Assembly (NCBI RefSeq): GCF_018991925.1
Contig: NW_024735312.1
Coordinates: 180,001-244,000, forward strand
Reading direction: 5' to 3'
DNA from: Homarus americanus
Lineage: Eukaryota > Arthropoda > Malacostraca > Decapoda > Nephropidae
DNA length: 64,000 nucleotides
The position numbers and the translations under genes are program-made. Shown here one piece after another: positions 11,106 to 24,319 of the stretch. The notes below the pieces were generated by a model. It was given only the letters and a program-made list of their open reading frames with translations, ran no database searches and was not told the origin of the DNA. The first letter of the stretch is position 1. Each line of letters starts with the position of its first letter.

Positions 11106-11812
11106 GAATGTTCACACTTGGGTCGAGGTTTGTGCTGCACGCGGGCAGATGATAACGTGTGAGGGAGAGAACTAGTGTGGTGGAGGCTTGGTGCCCCCCT
11201 CTACACGGACCATCTGTTAATCCTAACGCGCGCTCGCTGTCTTCACCCTCCACGTCACTCCACGCACTACCAACACGTTCCATACCTTCACCAATACGCC
11301 CTGGACACTTGATCATGTTTACCTGGTGGTGTGGTGCTGTCTGGGACCTGAATCAATTCCGGCAAAAATTCAAAAAGATTAATTCACTTCAGGTTTAATA
11401 ATAGAGATGTAACTTATGAGTGAGGGAAGAATATTACTGTGAGTGCTGGTCCTTCGAGACACTGTGGCTCCTGTAGTGAAGACGGCGTGTTATTGATATG
11501 TGGTGATGAGGGTTTTGTGGTGTTAATGGTGGTAGTGGTGCTGATGTTAATGGTGGTAGTGGTCAGTGGTGCTGGTTACCTTGTTTAGTGCTGGTGTTAA
11601 TGGTGGTAGTGGTTAGGGTTGGTGGTGGTAGTGCTTAGTAGTAGTGAAGCTATTTGGTGATAGTGGTGGTTAAACTTGAAGAACACGGCGACATGAAATA
11701 ATCCCCAGCGTTGATTATTTACACCAATTTACGGTAACAGCGTCACATAGCCTGCCTTAGTAACGGGTCGCTGATAGGGTTTGCATCAACTTGGATTATG
11801 CTTAATTTTATC
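11106..11812. other. Single-copy stretch with GGTGGTAGTGG patches
   Basis: Low-complexity TGGTGTTAATGGTGGTAGTGG repeats lie at about 11500-11665; the rest is ordinary. No gene seen. Confidence 0.45.
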
Positions 11813-11980
11813 ATTTAACCCTTTGATAACGATGATTTTTAACCCTTTGACGACTTATGATTTAACCCTTTGACGACTTATGGTTTAACCCTTTGACGAC
11901 TTATGGTTTAACCCTTTGACGACTTATGGTTTAACCCTTTGACGACTTATGGTTTAACCCTTTGACGACTTATGGTTTAA
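11813..11980 (+). repeat. 23-bp minisatellite (TTTAACCCTTTGACGACTTA)
   Basis: Seven copies, the last five nearly identical, separated by TGG. The first copies are diverged (TTTGATAACGATGAT). Confidence 0.95.
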
Positions 11981-13654
11981 TTTACTTTTGGGATTTTAGT
12001 CTCCTGGCGGGTGACTGTCGTTAGGTCCGTCTCTGTGTGTGTGTGTGTCCTGTACCATCAGACTGTAGGCTAAGTGTATGGTGTGTAGAAGGTTATTGTG
12101 ATGTTGACCCTTGATGGTGATATATGGTGTTAGTTAATATTGTTGTTATTATTACTGTTATTATTTTCTTATATTATTTTTATTATTGATATTATTTTAT
12201 TTTTATTAGTTGTGGAGAAGAGGTGTGACCGCCATGTGCTGTGTTACAGGTATGTGTGGCTGGTGCAGCAGCATTTTGACCGTCGTCCCTCACGGTAAGG
12301 AAACTACCGCACTGCCTCTCTGTTTACCGCTCACACACAAGTAAATACACTCAAGAAAAACATCTGTTTATATTAAATATTTGTTTCACATCTTTCAAGT
12401 TTGGGGGTAGACAAGGAGTGTGTATAGTGCGTTCGTACCATTGCGCTCTGATTTCCGCCAAGTAATGCTGTAATGTGCAGTAAGATGACTCCAACCTGGG
12501 CTAATGGGACCGACTCATCTGTCTGGCGTGTGTGTCACTGTTCTGGGGTTTCTGGTGGCCCTAAGTCCAACATTTCTTTCAGGCCGTGAACTATCGTGTC
12601 CCCTAACAATTTCTGTGTATAATGATTCTAGGCTAATAAGCGTTATTATTTTTTTATTTATTTTATTTTTATTTTTTTTATGCCATGATTGTATTGTGGC
12701 AGCTGCTGGAGGGATATTCTATGTACGCAGGTGAGGGTGGTCAGTCCTCAGCTCTAAATGTAAACAAATATGTCACCACAGACCATAACCTAGAACAGTG
12801 TCCTCTGTACTAATAAAACTGTGCCTGTTTGAAGGGTATCTGTTGGCTGTGTGAGGCGGGAGTTGGGATCATAAGTGTACAGCTTGGAGATGGTGAGTGA
12901 GTGCGTGTGTTGTGTGTGAGGAACTGGCGAGGGCACAGCTGTAATGGCCAAACTTACTTCCTTCAACTTCGAGTCCGGATTCTCATACTCACACATGATG
13001 CTTCTACCTAACTGAGAACTTTGGAACACATTTGATGACCTGAGGTGGCGCAGCACAACATAACGACCCAATAGTGTAGGAACCATAGTGATACTACCGT
13101 GACCTGACCCAGTAAGTGTAAGATAAGGCTTAACGCCTCTTGGTCCTGGCCGCTACACTCAGGCTACCACACATAACTCACACATGGTACTACCAACGAC
13201 ACTCATCTTGGCATTACTTGGGTGGAGGTAAGGCTTATCAGTGGTACAGTGAGTTAAGGGTAAGAAAGAAACACTATCCACTGGCCAAGGAAGTTTTATT
13301 TGTTCCGCGTCACGTAGAACCAAAGTTCCCAGTATTACGATATTACGTCTGGCTTAACTCCCACCAGGTAAAGGTGTTGGGAGCAGCTAACGAGTCATCT
13401 ACTCCTTTCTCTCCACGAGTGATTTAAACCGTTGGGGGAAATTTTAGAATTCAGAGATATTGTAGCCAGTTGAGAGCTTCTGCAGGTTTATATTTTGTTC
13501 CTGACTTCTTCCTCTTTTGTTGTGATAAGTAGTTGTGCCTTATCCCCCAGGTGTGCACATAGTAGTGGTGATGTAAGCTTCTTGTAGTAAATCAATATCG
13601 AGGTTGGAGTATCTTTCACGAGAATTCTGCAAAATGTTTTCTTTAAATTTTCAC
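11981..13654. other. Single-copy AT-rich DNA, no confident gene
   Basis: A TTATTA-rich patch lies at 12130-12215 and a T-rich patch at 12640-12680. A non-repetitive frame at 13140-13427 lacks an ATG. Confidence 0.4.
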
Positions 13655-13696
13655 ATTTATTTATTTATTTATTTATTTGTTTGTTTGTTTGTTTAT
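13655..13696 (+). repeat. Compound (TTTA)n(TTTG)n tetranucleotide repeat
   Basis: About six TTTA units pass into four TTTG units, then TTTATG. Confidence 0.95.
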
Positions 13697-14527
13697 GTAA
13701 TAATATCTGGGGATCAAGATGTCACGGCACTCCTTTCTTCTATGAACTTGTCTCTTGTGTTATTCACCATTGCAACTGTCATTGTGGGGAAGATCTTTCA
13801 ACTCCACATAAAGAGAACAACTCCATGCTTGCGGTTCTCCAGCTCAGGATCCACCTCCTACGTGCTATAAGTCCCAGGTACTTCAAATAGTTAAAGATAC
13901 GAGTGAGTTCATGCGTTGCGTGGGCCCGGCGCTGATGTCATTTACCTTGAATTAAGTAGCCGGCAGCCGCAGTGGATTGAATTCTAAATGACCCGAAGAA
14001 GAGGAGCCCCCGGTTTATGATGAGGGTTGAACAGGAACCTTTATTAACACCAAGGTGGGAAGGAGCGTATATTCCTTGCTCCAGGGGACAGCCTCTTGAT
14101 AATGTGCTCCAACATGACATCATCTTGAACTCCGAGATTGGCACCCACACCAACTCAGCCTAGGCGTCCGGCTCAGGATGGTGGGGTGTGGAGGGGTATC
14201 TGGGTGTAGGGTGCTATAGATCCTGGGGTATTATACACTCTTAAGATTTGTATGTTAGTTTTCTATTCTTATAATTGGCAATGTAGGAACACACGTAGCT
14301 GCCTCGACTCGTGAATGGTGACAGAAAGAACCTCCAGATAATAGAGGGAGGGGGGAAAGAGAGGAATTAAAGTGCGAATGTTTGTGAATGGTGATGTGTG
14401 TGTGTGCTGGGGTAGGCTGTGGCTTAAAACCTCATGGGGGGGGAGTAACTCTGTCCCCACGCTGAGTAGTATGATGTTCTGCTCTTACTATTGGACTCCA
14501 CGCCGTACTAGACAAAAAATAATGACG

Positions 14528-14528
<1 letters not shown>
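13697..14528. other. Single-copy stretch, no gene seen
   Basis: Ordinary composition, with short stop-bounded frames only. Confidence 0.45.

Positions 14529-14620
<92 letters not shown>
14529..14620 (+). repeat. (GT)n microsatellite
   Basis: GT repeats with one GTAT interruption near 14580. A shorter GT-rich patch follows at 14682-14710. Confidence 0.95.
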
Positions 14621-14622
<2 letters not shown>

Positions 14623-14892
14623 GGATTGTATATATGGAAGAGGAGAGGGGTGAGCGCGTGGTGTGTCTGAGTGACGTGTGCTAGTGTGTGTGTGTGAGTG
14701 TGTAAGTGTCGGGAGAGGAGAGAAGGAAGAGGAGGGTGTGGGCACATAGGTCGTGTGGGAGCATATGTTGTCTAGCGGGCGGGTAAAACAAAGGCGGTTG
14801 TGTCAATAATTGCCTGGGAGACAGCCGGGTCGGTTGTGAGCTAACAAGAAGAGTCAACAGCAGGAGAGCCTTCACCAGGTCCCACCACCACC

Positions 14893-16142
14893 ACAACCAC
14901 CCTGCTGCCTGCCATGGTTACTGCTGGGTCTCTAGTGATGTCAACCACCCTGCTGTCTGTCGTGGTTACTGCTGGGTCTCTAGTGATGTCAACCACCCTG
15001 CTGCCTGCCATGGTTACTGCTGGGTCTCTAGTGATGTCAACCACCCTGCTGTCTGTCGTGGTTACTGCTGGGTCTCTAGTGATGTCAACCACCCTGCTGT
15101 CTGTCGTGGTTACTGCTGGGTCTCTAGTGATGTCAACCACCCTGCTGCCTGCCATGGTTACTGCTGGGTCTTAGTGATGTCAGCCACCCGCTGTCTGTCG
15201 GTAACTGCTGGGTCTCTAGTGATGTCAACCACCCTGCTGCCTGCCGTACTGCTGTCTTCTAGTGATGTCAACCACCCTGCTGCCTGCCATGGTTACTGCT
15301 GGGTGTCTAGTGATGTCAACCACCCTGCTGCCTGCCATGGTTACTGCTGGGTGTCTAGTGATGTCAACCACCCTGCTGCCTGCCATGGTTACTGGGTCTC
15401 TAGTGATGTCAACCACCCTGCTGCCTGCCATGGTTACTGCTGGTGTCTAGTGATGTCAACCACCCTGCTGCCTTCCATGGTTACTGCTGGTCTCTAGTGA
15501 TGTCAACCACCCTGCTGCCTGCCATGGTTACTGCTGGGTGTCTAGTGATGTCAACCACCCTGCTGCCTGCCATGGTTACTGCTGGGTGTCTAGTGATGTC
15601 ATCCAACCTGCTGCTGTCGTGGTTACTGCTGGGTCTAGTGATGTCAACCACCTGCTGCCTGCCATGGTTACTGCTGGGTGTCTAGATGTCAACCACCTGC
15701 TGCCCGCCATGGTTACTGCTGGTGTCTAGTGATGTCAACCACCCTGCTGCCTGCCATGGTTACTGCTGGGTGTCTAGTGATGTCAACCACCCTGCTGCCT
15801 GCCATGGTTACTGCTGGTGTCTAGTGATGTCAACCACCCTGCTGCCTGCCATGGTTACTGCTGGGTGTCTAGTGATGTCAACCACCTGCTGCCTTCCATG
15901 GTTACTGCTGGGTGTCTAGTGATGTCAACCACCCTGCTGCCTGCCATGGTTACTGCTGGTGTCTAGTGATGTCAACCACCCTCGCTGCCTGCCTGGTTAC
16001 TGCTGTGTCTAGTGATGTCAACCACCTGCTGCCTTCCATGGTTACTGCTGGGTGTCTAGTGATGTCAACCACCCTGCTGCCTGTCGTGGTTACTGCTGGG
16101 TGTCTAGTGATGTCAACCACCCTGCTGCCTGTCGTGGTTATC
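14893..16142 (+). repeat. 48-bp minisatellite, about 26 copies
   Basis: The unit contains ACCACCCTGCTGCCTGCCAT, GGTTACTGCTGGGTCTCTAG and TGATGTCA. The period equals 16 codons, so the frame reads TTLLPAMVTAGSLVMS repeatedly. The first copies alternate a CTGCCTGCCATGG form with a CTGTCTGTCGTGG form; the middle is dominated by the CCATGG form with GGTGTCTAG; the CGTGG form returns in the last two copies. Scattered 1-3-base deletions shift the frame, so this is not a gene. Confidence 0.95.
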
Positions 16143-16579
16143 TTTAGTTCCGTTTGGTCTCCGCCGGTGGTTGTTGGGTAAGAGCTGGGTGGGCGTAGTC
16201 GGTGTGGGATGACTGCTGAGGGCGGCCCACTGACTGTTTAGGTAGTAAAGAAACACTGTGGGTGCTGGGTGAACACTGGGTGCTGGATGAACACTTTAGG
16301 TGCTGGCTGAACACTGTAGCAGTGCTAGGTGATAACACGAAGCTTCTGTAACCCTCGTAAACACAACTCACTCACAGAGTCGTAAAGAATATTTCAGAAA
16401 CAGGTAAATTTAATCAGTGTTGAGTATTGTGTGGATGATTGGAAGTGTGGGTATGGATAGTTGTGAAGGACTGGCATGGAGGATAGGTTGAGCAGTATGC
16501 AAAGAGGGGATGTGTTGTGGTCTGCGTCGGTGAAAGTTGACAGGAATAGTGTTGACAAATATTGGAGTAACTAATGGAG

Positions 16580-16661
<82 letters not shown>
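16580..16661 (+). repeat. (TA)40 microsatellite
   Basis: Uninterrupted TA dinucleotides. Confidence 0.97.
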
Positions 16662-16663
<2 letters not shown>

Positions 16664-17187
16664 TGTTGGTGTATGTGTGTATGACGCTGAAGAGACATAT
16701 CTCGTAGCATTGTGCGACGTGTGGTGGGGTAGTGATAGAGAGATGTTACACCTAACTATGGCAGGCTGAGGCCGTAGGAGTAAAACACACTACACGAGAA
16801 ATCCTTCTAGTATAGCTGGCGGAAGGAGAATGAACTTGAACGTTCATCTGGCGAAGCTTCTGTAAGTGCTGACGGTGAGGGAATTCTGACGCTGTTGATT
16901 GCTCTCCTGGTCTTATATATTTTTACAGTATTAGATTTATTTCCACGGTGACTGTAAGGTTTCGCCTATGATGGTGGAAGGTGAGCTGCAGGGCGTTCAG
17001 GTGGTGTGTTTGGGCAGCCAGGTGAACCAACAGACTCACAGCTGGGATGGGTGGCAGGGTGAGTGGGTGAGGGTGGCTAAACTATGCCACCTGCTGGTTG
17101 TGTAGATTTGTTAGGTAAGCTGGAGGTGATCAGGTGAGTCGGTGGCGAGGTAGGTGAGTGTTCCTCTTGCAGTGTGAGAGATGTAGC

Positions 17188-17190
<3 letters not shown>
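16662..17190. other. Single-copy stretch, no gene seen
   Basis: Ordinary composition; nothing recognised. Confidence 0.45.

Positions 17191-17236
<46 letters not shown>
17191..17236 (+). repeat. (GT)n microsatellite
   Basis: Uninterrupted GT tract. Confidence 0.95.
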
Positions 17237-17237
<1 letters not shown>

Positions 17238-17289
17238 TGGGCGACGAGGCTCGTGCGTATCGGACTGTGCGTGGCATAGACCAGGGGAG

Positions 17290-17410
17290 GACCCTCTCCT
17301 CTCCCTCTCCTCTCCTCTCCGTGTCTTTTTCCTCTCCTCTCCTCTCTCGTGTCTTTCTCCTCTCATATCTCTACTCTACTCTCCTCTTGTCTCTCTCCTC
17401 TCCTCTGCTC
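17290..17410 (+). repeat. Polypyrimidine CTCTCCTCTC stretch
   Basis: C/T-rich with a recurrent TCTCCTCTCC word. Confidence 0.75.
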
Positions 17411-18908
17411 AATTCCACTGATGTCTTACAAATGTCGGTTCTTTTATCACTTCATCTCTCCTGCTCTGTGTTCAGTAGAGTATCGTGTGTGGTGGGCGTG
17501 TGTAGTAGCGACGGTGTTGTAACCCAGACACTGACACATCTCACGCAATTTGGCAAAATCCACGCTTATGTGGGCATGGCATGCTCTGGTTGGTCCGTGT
17601 CCACTATCACGTACTGGCATCTTAACAATATAACCCACCTTAACGAGCTCTACATAACCCTTACATGAAGCTTGCCTTACACAAAATGAGTTATACCAAC
17701 GCTAACCAAATAGTGTGATGAATCCCGGGTATAATGTTATGGTAGTGGAGGGAGATTAGTGCTTGCCAGGCCCACAATGAACGTGGATACACTGTAGTTA
17801 TATTGAAACTCGCACGTGTGCCCCAGGCGTCCGGGTCTTGGTCACGCTACCCACCTCGTTTTGCAAGAAAATTGTCGTGATTTACATACGAAAATGAATT
17901 AACGTCTCATATTGTGGTCTACGACAAGTCCACTACTTTTTTTCATTGCTGTTTTTAGCAGCTGTTCATTGTTTGGTTGGCCAAAAGCTGCCACTTAAGT
18001 CGATGTTATAATTTAGGTGAGAACAAAACCACAGCTTCTTACACTAGTTCTGATCGGTTGACGGCCAGCCAACTATGACAGGTCTTATAGGCCAGACAAT
18101 GTTTTTTTTTCTGTTGTTTTAGTAAACATTGAATACTCTCTATCCCGGATATACATATATAGATTTTTAAATTCACAAACTGAACTGCTTTACTGTATGT
18201 CAATATTTGAGTACAGCCAAGGTACAGTGTGTGTAAGATAAGGAGGGAGGTATGAGCTTGGAATGGTGGAGTGGTATTTTTGGCAAGGTTGGCAGTGGAC
18301 AGTGAACCTGGTACTTAGTGTTTTTCCTTCCTGTGAATGGTGGCCTCTAGTTTTTGTTCTCAGAATCATTAGATTAGATTGGATTAAACATGTGGGCCCG
18401 CCAGCTGTGTTCAGGAGACAACATTGGCTGCTCTACGATGACTCGGGTGTTCCTCTTAATACAGTGTAGACAACTGTAAGTCTTGCCTTCATCTGAATAC
18501 CGACCCTTGGGGAGTTCAATGACTTAACCCAGGAGGAGGTGCCGCCTTACCTTAGGGAAATAGTTCATTGTATTCAAAGGTTAAAGACGGTCATCATGCT
18601 CAAGGTGGTTTTTGTACTCAAAGAAATAAGATATTGTACTCAGTATTACTTAATAGTTTCATTCATTGTACTCAGAGGGGTTAAGATAACTTATTCATTT
18701 GATTTATGTGTATTAAGTTAAGTAATTGTACTCGGAGACGGGGTTGGTATCGTACTCAAGGAATTAGGTCATTGTACTCAAAATGGGGTTATGACACCTT
18801 ACTCGGTGGGTTCATTAATGCTTAAGTTCTCACGCGGTTGTTGTTGTTGTAGCAGTTGTTGTTATTGCAATATATGTATTTCTGTGCATCAACTACTGAG
18901 TATACTTG
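17411..18908. other. Single-copy AT-rich stretch, no gene seen
   Basis: Short frames only. Between 18570 and 18790 the phrase ATTGTACTCA or similar recurs five or six times at irregular spacing, a decayed repeat of unclear origin. Confidence 0.45.
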
Positions 18909-18909
18909 C

Positions 18910-18980
<71 letters not shown>
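18909..18980 (+). repeat. (AC)36 microsatellite
   Basis: Uninterrupted AC tract. Confidence 0.97.
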
Positions 18981-18981
<1 letters not shown>

Positions 18982-19075
18982 AGATCCATACACTGGAGAT
19001 GACGCAGAGGTTCATTATAAGAAGGTTGGCATCGTTGTGTAGGGGTTAATCTGAGCTACACACACTGCACCAAAC

Positions 19076-22000
19076 CTGTACTTACCTTACCTTACTCTCC
19101 TGCTATTAAGTGTACTTACCTTACTCTCCTGCTATTAACTGTACTTACCTTACCTTACTCTCCTGCTATAAGTGTACTTACCTTACTCTCCTGCTATTAA
19201 CTGTACTTACTTTTACCTTGTTCTCCTGCTATTAAGTGTACTTACCTTACTCTCTGCTATTAACTGTACTTTACCTTACCTTGTTCTCCTGCTATTAAGT
19301 GTACTTACCTTACTCTCCTGCTATTAAGTGTACTTACTACTCTCCTGCTATTAACTGTACTTACCTTACCTTGTTCTCCTGCTATTAAGTGTACTACCTT
19401 ACTCTCCTGCTATTAACTGTACTTACCTTACTCTCCCGCTATTAACTGTACTTACCTTACCTTTACTCTCCTGCTATTAACTGTACTTACCTTACCTTAC
19501 TCTCCCTGCTATTAACTGTGCTTACTCTTTACTTACTCCCTGCTATTAAGTGTACTTTACCTTACCTTACTCTCCTGCTATTAACTGTACTTACCTTACC
19601 TTACTCTCCTGCTATTAAGTGTACTTACCTTACTCTTTCCTCCTGCTATTAACTGTACTTTTACCTTACCTTACTCTCCTGCTATGTAACTGTACTTACC
19701 TTACCTTACTCTCCTGCTATTAAGTGTATTTACCTTTACCTTACTCTCCTGCTATTAACTGTACTTACCTTACCTTACTCTCCTGCTATTAACTGTACTT
19801 ACCTTACCTTACTCTCCTGCTATTAACTGTACTTACCTTTACCTTACTCCTCCTGCTATTAACTGTACTTACCTTTACCTTACTCTCCTGCTATTAACTG
19901 TACTTACCTTTACCTTACCTCCTGCTATTAACTGTACTTACCTTTACCTTACTCTCCTGCTATTAACTGTACTTTTACCTTACCTTTCTCTCCTGCTATT
20001 AAGTGTACTTACCTTACCTTACTCTCCTGCTATTAACTGTACTTACCTTTACCTTACTTTCCTGCTATTAAGTGTACTTACCTTATCTTTACTTCCTAGT
20101 ATGTACTTACCTTACCTTACTCTCCTGCTATTAAGTGTACTTACCTTACCTTTACTCTCCTGCTATTAAGTGTACTTACCTTACCTTACTCTCCTGCTAT
20201 TAACTGTACTTACCTTACCTTACTCTCCTGCTATTATGTACTTACCTTACCTTACTCTCCTGCTTAACTGTACTTACCTTACCTCACCTCCTGCTATTAA
20301 TTTTACCTTTACCTTACTCTCCTGCTATTAACTGTATTCTTACCTTACTCTCTGCTATTAACTGTACTTAACTTTTACCTACTCTCCTGCTATTAACTGT
20401 ACTTACCTTACCTTACTCTCCTGCTATTAAGGTATTCTTACTTACCTTGTTCTCCTGCATATGTACTTACCTTACCTTACCTCCTGCTATTAAGTGTACT
20501 TACCTTACCTTACTCTCCTGCTATTAACTGTACTTACCTTCCCTTACTCTCCTGCTATTAAGTGTACTTACCTTACCTTACTCTCCTGCTATATGTACTT
20601 ACCTTACCTTACTCTCCTGCTATTAACTGTACTTACCTTACCTTACTCTCCTGCTATTAACTGTACTTACCTTACCTTACTCTCTCCTGCTATTAACTGT
20701 ACTTACCTTTACCTTACTCTCCTGCTATTAACTGTACTTTACTTTACCATACCTCCTGCTATTAAGTGTACTACCTTTACCTTACTCTCCTGCTATTAAC
20801 TGTACTTACCTTCCCTTACTCTGCTATTAAGTGTACTTACCTTCATCTTACTCTCCTGCTATTAACTTACTTACCTTACCTTACTCTCCTGCTATTAAGG
20901 TACTTACCTTACCTTACTCTCCTGCTATTAAGTGTACTTACCTTACCTTACTCTCCTGCTATTAACTGTACTTACCTTCTTTACTCTCCTGCTATTAACT
21001 GTACTTACCTTTACCTTACTCTCCTGCTATTAAGTGTTTTACCTTTACTCTCCTGCTATTAAGTGTACTTACCTTACCTTACTCTCCTGCTATTAACTGT
21101 ACTTACCTTACCTTACTCTCCTGCTATTATGTACTTCATCTTACCTTTACTCTGCTATTAAGTGTACTTACCTTACCTTACTCTCCTGCTATTAACTGTA
21201 CTTACCTTACCTCACTCTCCTGCTATTAAGTGTACTTACCTACCTTACTCTCCTGCTATTAACTGTACTTACCTTACTCTCTGCTATTAACTGTACTTAC
21301 CTTACCTTACTCTCCTGCTATTAACTGTACTTTACCTTACTCTCTCCTGCTATTAAGTGTACTTACCTTACCTTGTTCTCCCTACTATGTACTTACCTTA
21401 CCTTACTCTCCTGCTATTAAGTGTACTTACCTTTACCTTACTCTCTGCTATTAACTGTACTTACCTTTCCTTACTCTCCTGCTATTAAGTGTACTTACCT
21501 TACCTTTACTCTCCTGCTATTAAGTGTACTTACCTACCTTTACCTCCTGCTATTAACTGGCCTTACCTTACCTTACCTCCTGCTATTAACTGTACTTACC
21601 TTTACCTTACTCTCCTGCTATTAACTGTACTTACCTACCTTACTCTCCTGCTATTAACTTGCTTACTTTACCTTACTCTCCTGTATTAAGTGTACTTACC
21701 TACCTTACTCTCCTGCATTAACTGTACTCTTACCTTCCTTACTCTCCTGCTATTATGTACTTACCTTACCTTTACTCTCCTGCTATTAACTGTACTTACC
21801 TTACCTTACTCTCCTGCTATTAAGTGTGTACTACCTTACCTTACTCTCCTGCTATTAAGTGTACTTACCTTACCTTGTTCTCCTGCTATTAACTGTACTT
21901 TACCTTACCTTACTCTCTCCTGCTATTAAACTGTGTACTTACCTTACCTACTCTCCTGCTATTAAGTGTACTTACCTTACCTTACTCTCCTGCTATTAAG

Positions 22001-23446
22001 TGTACTTTCCTTACCTTACTCTCCTGCTATTAACTGTACTTACCTTACCTTTACTCTCCTGCTATTAAGTGTACTTACCTTACCTTACTCTCCTGCTATT
22101 AAGTGTACTTACCTTACTTACTCTCCTGCTATTAACTGTACTTTACTTATCTTACTTCCTGCTATTAAGTGTACTTACCTTTACTTACTCTCCTTATTAA
22201 CTTGTACTTACCTTCCTTATCTCCTGCTAGTACTTAATTTTACCTTACTCTCCGCTATTAACTGTACTTACCTTACCTTACTCTCCTGCTATTAAGTGTA
22301 CTTACCTTACCTTACTCTCCTGTATTAAGTGTACTTACCTTACCTTACTCTCCTGCTATTAACTGTACTTACCTTACCTTACTCTCCTGCTATTAACTGT
22401 ACTTACCTTACCTTACTCTCCTGCTATTAACTGTTTACCTTTACCTTACTCTCTGCTATTAACTGTACTTACTTTACCTTACTCTCCTGCTATTAAGTGT
22501 ACTTTCACCTTACTCTCCTGCTATTAACTGTACTTACCTTCCCTTACTCTCCTGCTATTAAGTGTACTTACCTTTACCTTACTCTGCTATTAACTGTACT
22601 TACCTTACCTACTTCCTGCTATTAACTGTACTACCTTACTCTCCTGCTATTAAGTGTACTTACCTTACCTACTTCCTGCTATTAACTGTACTTACCTTAC
22701 CTTACTCTCCTGCTATTAAGGTACTTACCTTACTCTTCCTGCTATTAAGTGTACTTACCTTACCTTACTCTCCTGCTATTAACTGTACTTACCTTACCTT
22801 ACTCTCCTGCTATTATGTACTTACCTTACCTTACTCTCCTGCTATTAAGTGTACTTACCTTACCTTTTACTCTCCTGCTATTAACTGTACTTACCTTACC
22901 TTTCTCTCCTGCTATTAACTGTACTTACCTTTACCTTACTCTCCTGCTATTAAGTGTACTTACCTTTACTTTACTCTCCTGCTATTAACTGTACTTACCT
23001 TTACCTCACTCTCCTGCTATTAAGTGTACTTACCTTTACCTTACTTCCTGCTATTAACTGTACTTACCTTTACTCTTTCTGCTATATATGTACTTACCTT
23101 ACCTTACTCTCCTGCTATTAACTGTACTTACCTTTACCTTACTTCTCCTATTAACTGTACTTACTTTACCTTACTTCCTGCTATTAACTGTACTTACCTT
23201 ACCTTATTTCCTGCTATTAAGTGTACTTACCTTACCTTACTCTCCTGCTATTAACTGTACTTACCTTTACCTTACTCTCTGCTATTATGTACTTACCTTA
23301 CTCTCCTGCTATTAAGTGTACTTACCTTTACCTTACCTCCTGCTATTAACTGTACTTTACCTTACTCTCCTGCTATTAACTGTACTTACCTTACTCTCAC
23401 TCTCCTGCTTAACTGTACTTACTTTTACTTCCTGCTATTAAGTGTT
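19076..23446 (+). repeat. 4.4-kb minisatellite of a 34-bp unit, more than 120 copies
   Basis: Unit: CTGTACTTACCTTACCTTAC then TCTCCTGCTATTAA. Two main variants differ by one base at the junction (TTAACTG versus TTAAGTG) and are interspersed; very many single-base indels affect the CCTTTACC region. On the minus strand each full unit reads AAGGTAAGT, a consensus 5' splice site. The Leu/Tyr/Thr-rich frames across it are artefacts. It is the largest tandem array in the window. Confidence 0.97.
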
Positions 23447-23665
23447 TTTCTTGTAGGTGATGCTGGTAAACCTGATTTTGATTTGTTATTGATATGAATT
23501 TTTTTGTTCGTTTTTATTTTATTTGTGCATTTATGAGTTTCTTAGTTTCAGAGCTTGGCGTTAATTTCTGGTGAGATATTGTTATTGGTTTGTGCTTCTT
23601 GTTATTCATTTTAATTTTTTTATAAATATTATTTTATTACTTTTTATTTGTTTTATGATTAGTTA

Positions 23666-23778
<113 letters not shown>

Positions 23779-24174
23779 GATTAATGTTTTATTATTATTG
23801 GTGTGGTTGTTGTTACTACATGTAAGCACCCCGGTCTCAGGCTCACGCGTCAGGGAACTAACACTAAGTTATCATAGTACTGTAATAAGACCAGATACCA
23901 TTTATGAAATACGGAACTATTACCAGGTGTATGAAAGATTTGTCCCGGTTGTGTTGTAGGTGAGTATGATGTTGTGGGTGTGTATAGTGGTGGTGGTGGT
24001 GGTGTGGTGGGGCTGACTGTCTTGGTGGTGTGGGCGTTGGGAGGCTGGAGGCGAGGATCAGTGGGCGCGGGCGACTGGACTCATCTGAATGGGGACCGCG
24101 AGTCAATTTGTCAACATCAAGGCTTCATTTATCATTAGCGGTGATTCAACGCTCCATCCAGCCAGCCACACACA

Positions 24175-24255
24175 CATCACACAGCCTAACACATTCCACC
24201 ACAGCCTAACACATTCCATCACACACACACACATCACACAGCCTAACACATTCCA

Positions 24256-24319
<64 letters not shown>

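Noticed and set aside
13140..13427. Non-repetitive + frame (includes WYSELRVRKKHYPLAKEV) with a CAG|GTAAAG donor-like site at 13366-13369
   Set aside because: Protein-like composition but no ATG, weak acceptor (CTTATCAG at about 13240) and no recognisable family; could be an exon if RNA supports it.
15174..16181. Several 60-107-codon + strand frames over the 48-bp array
   Set aside because: They are the same 16-residue cycle cut up by 1-3-base deletions; no start, stop or splice logic.
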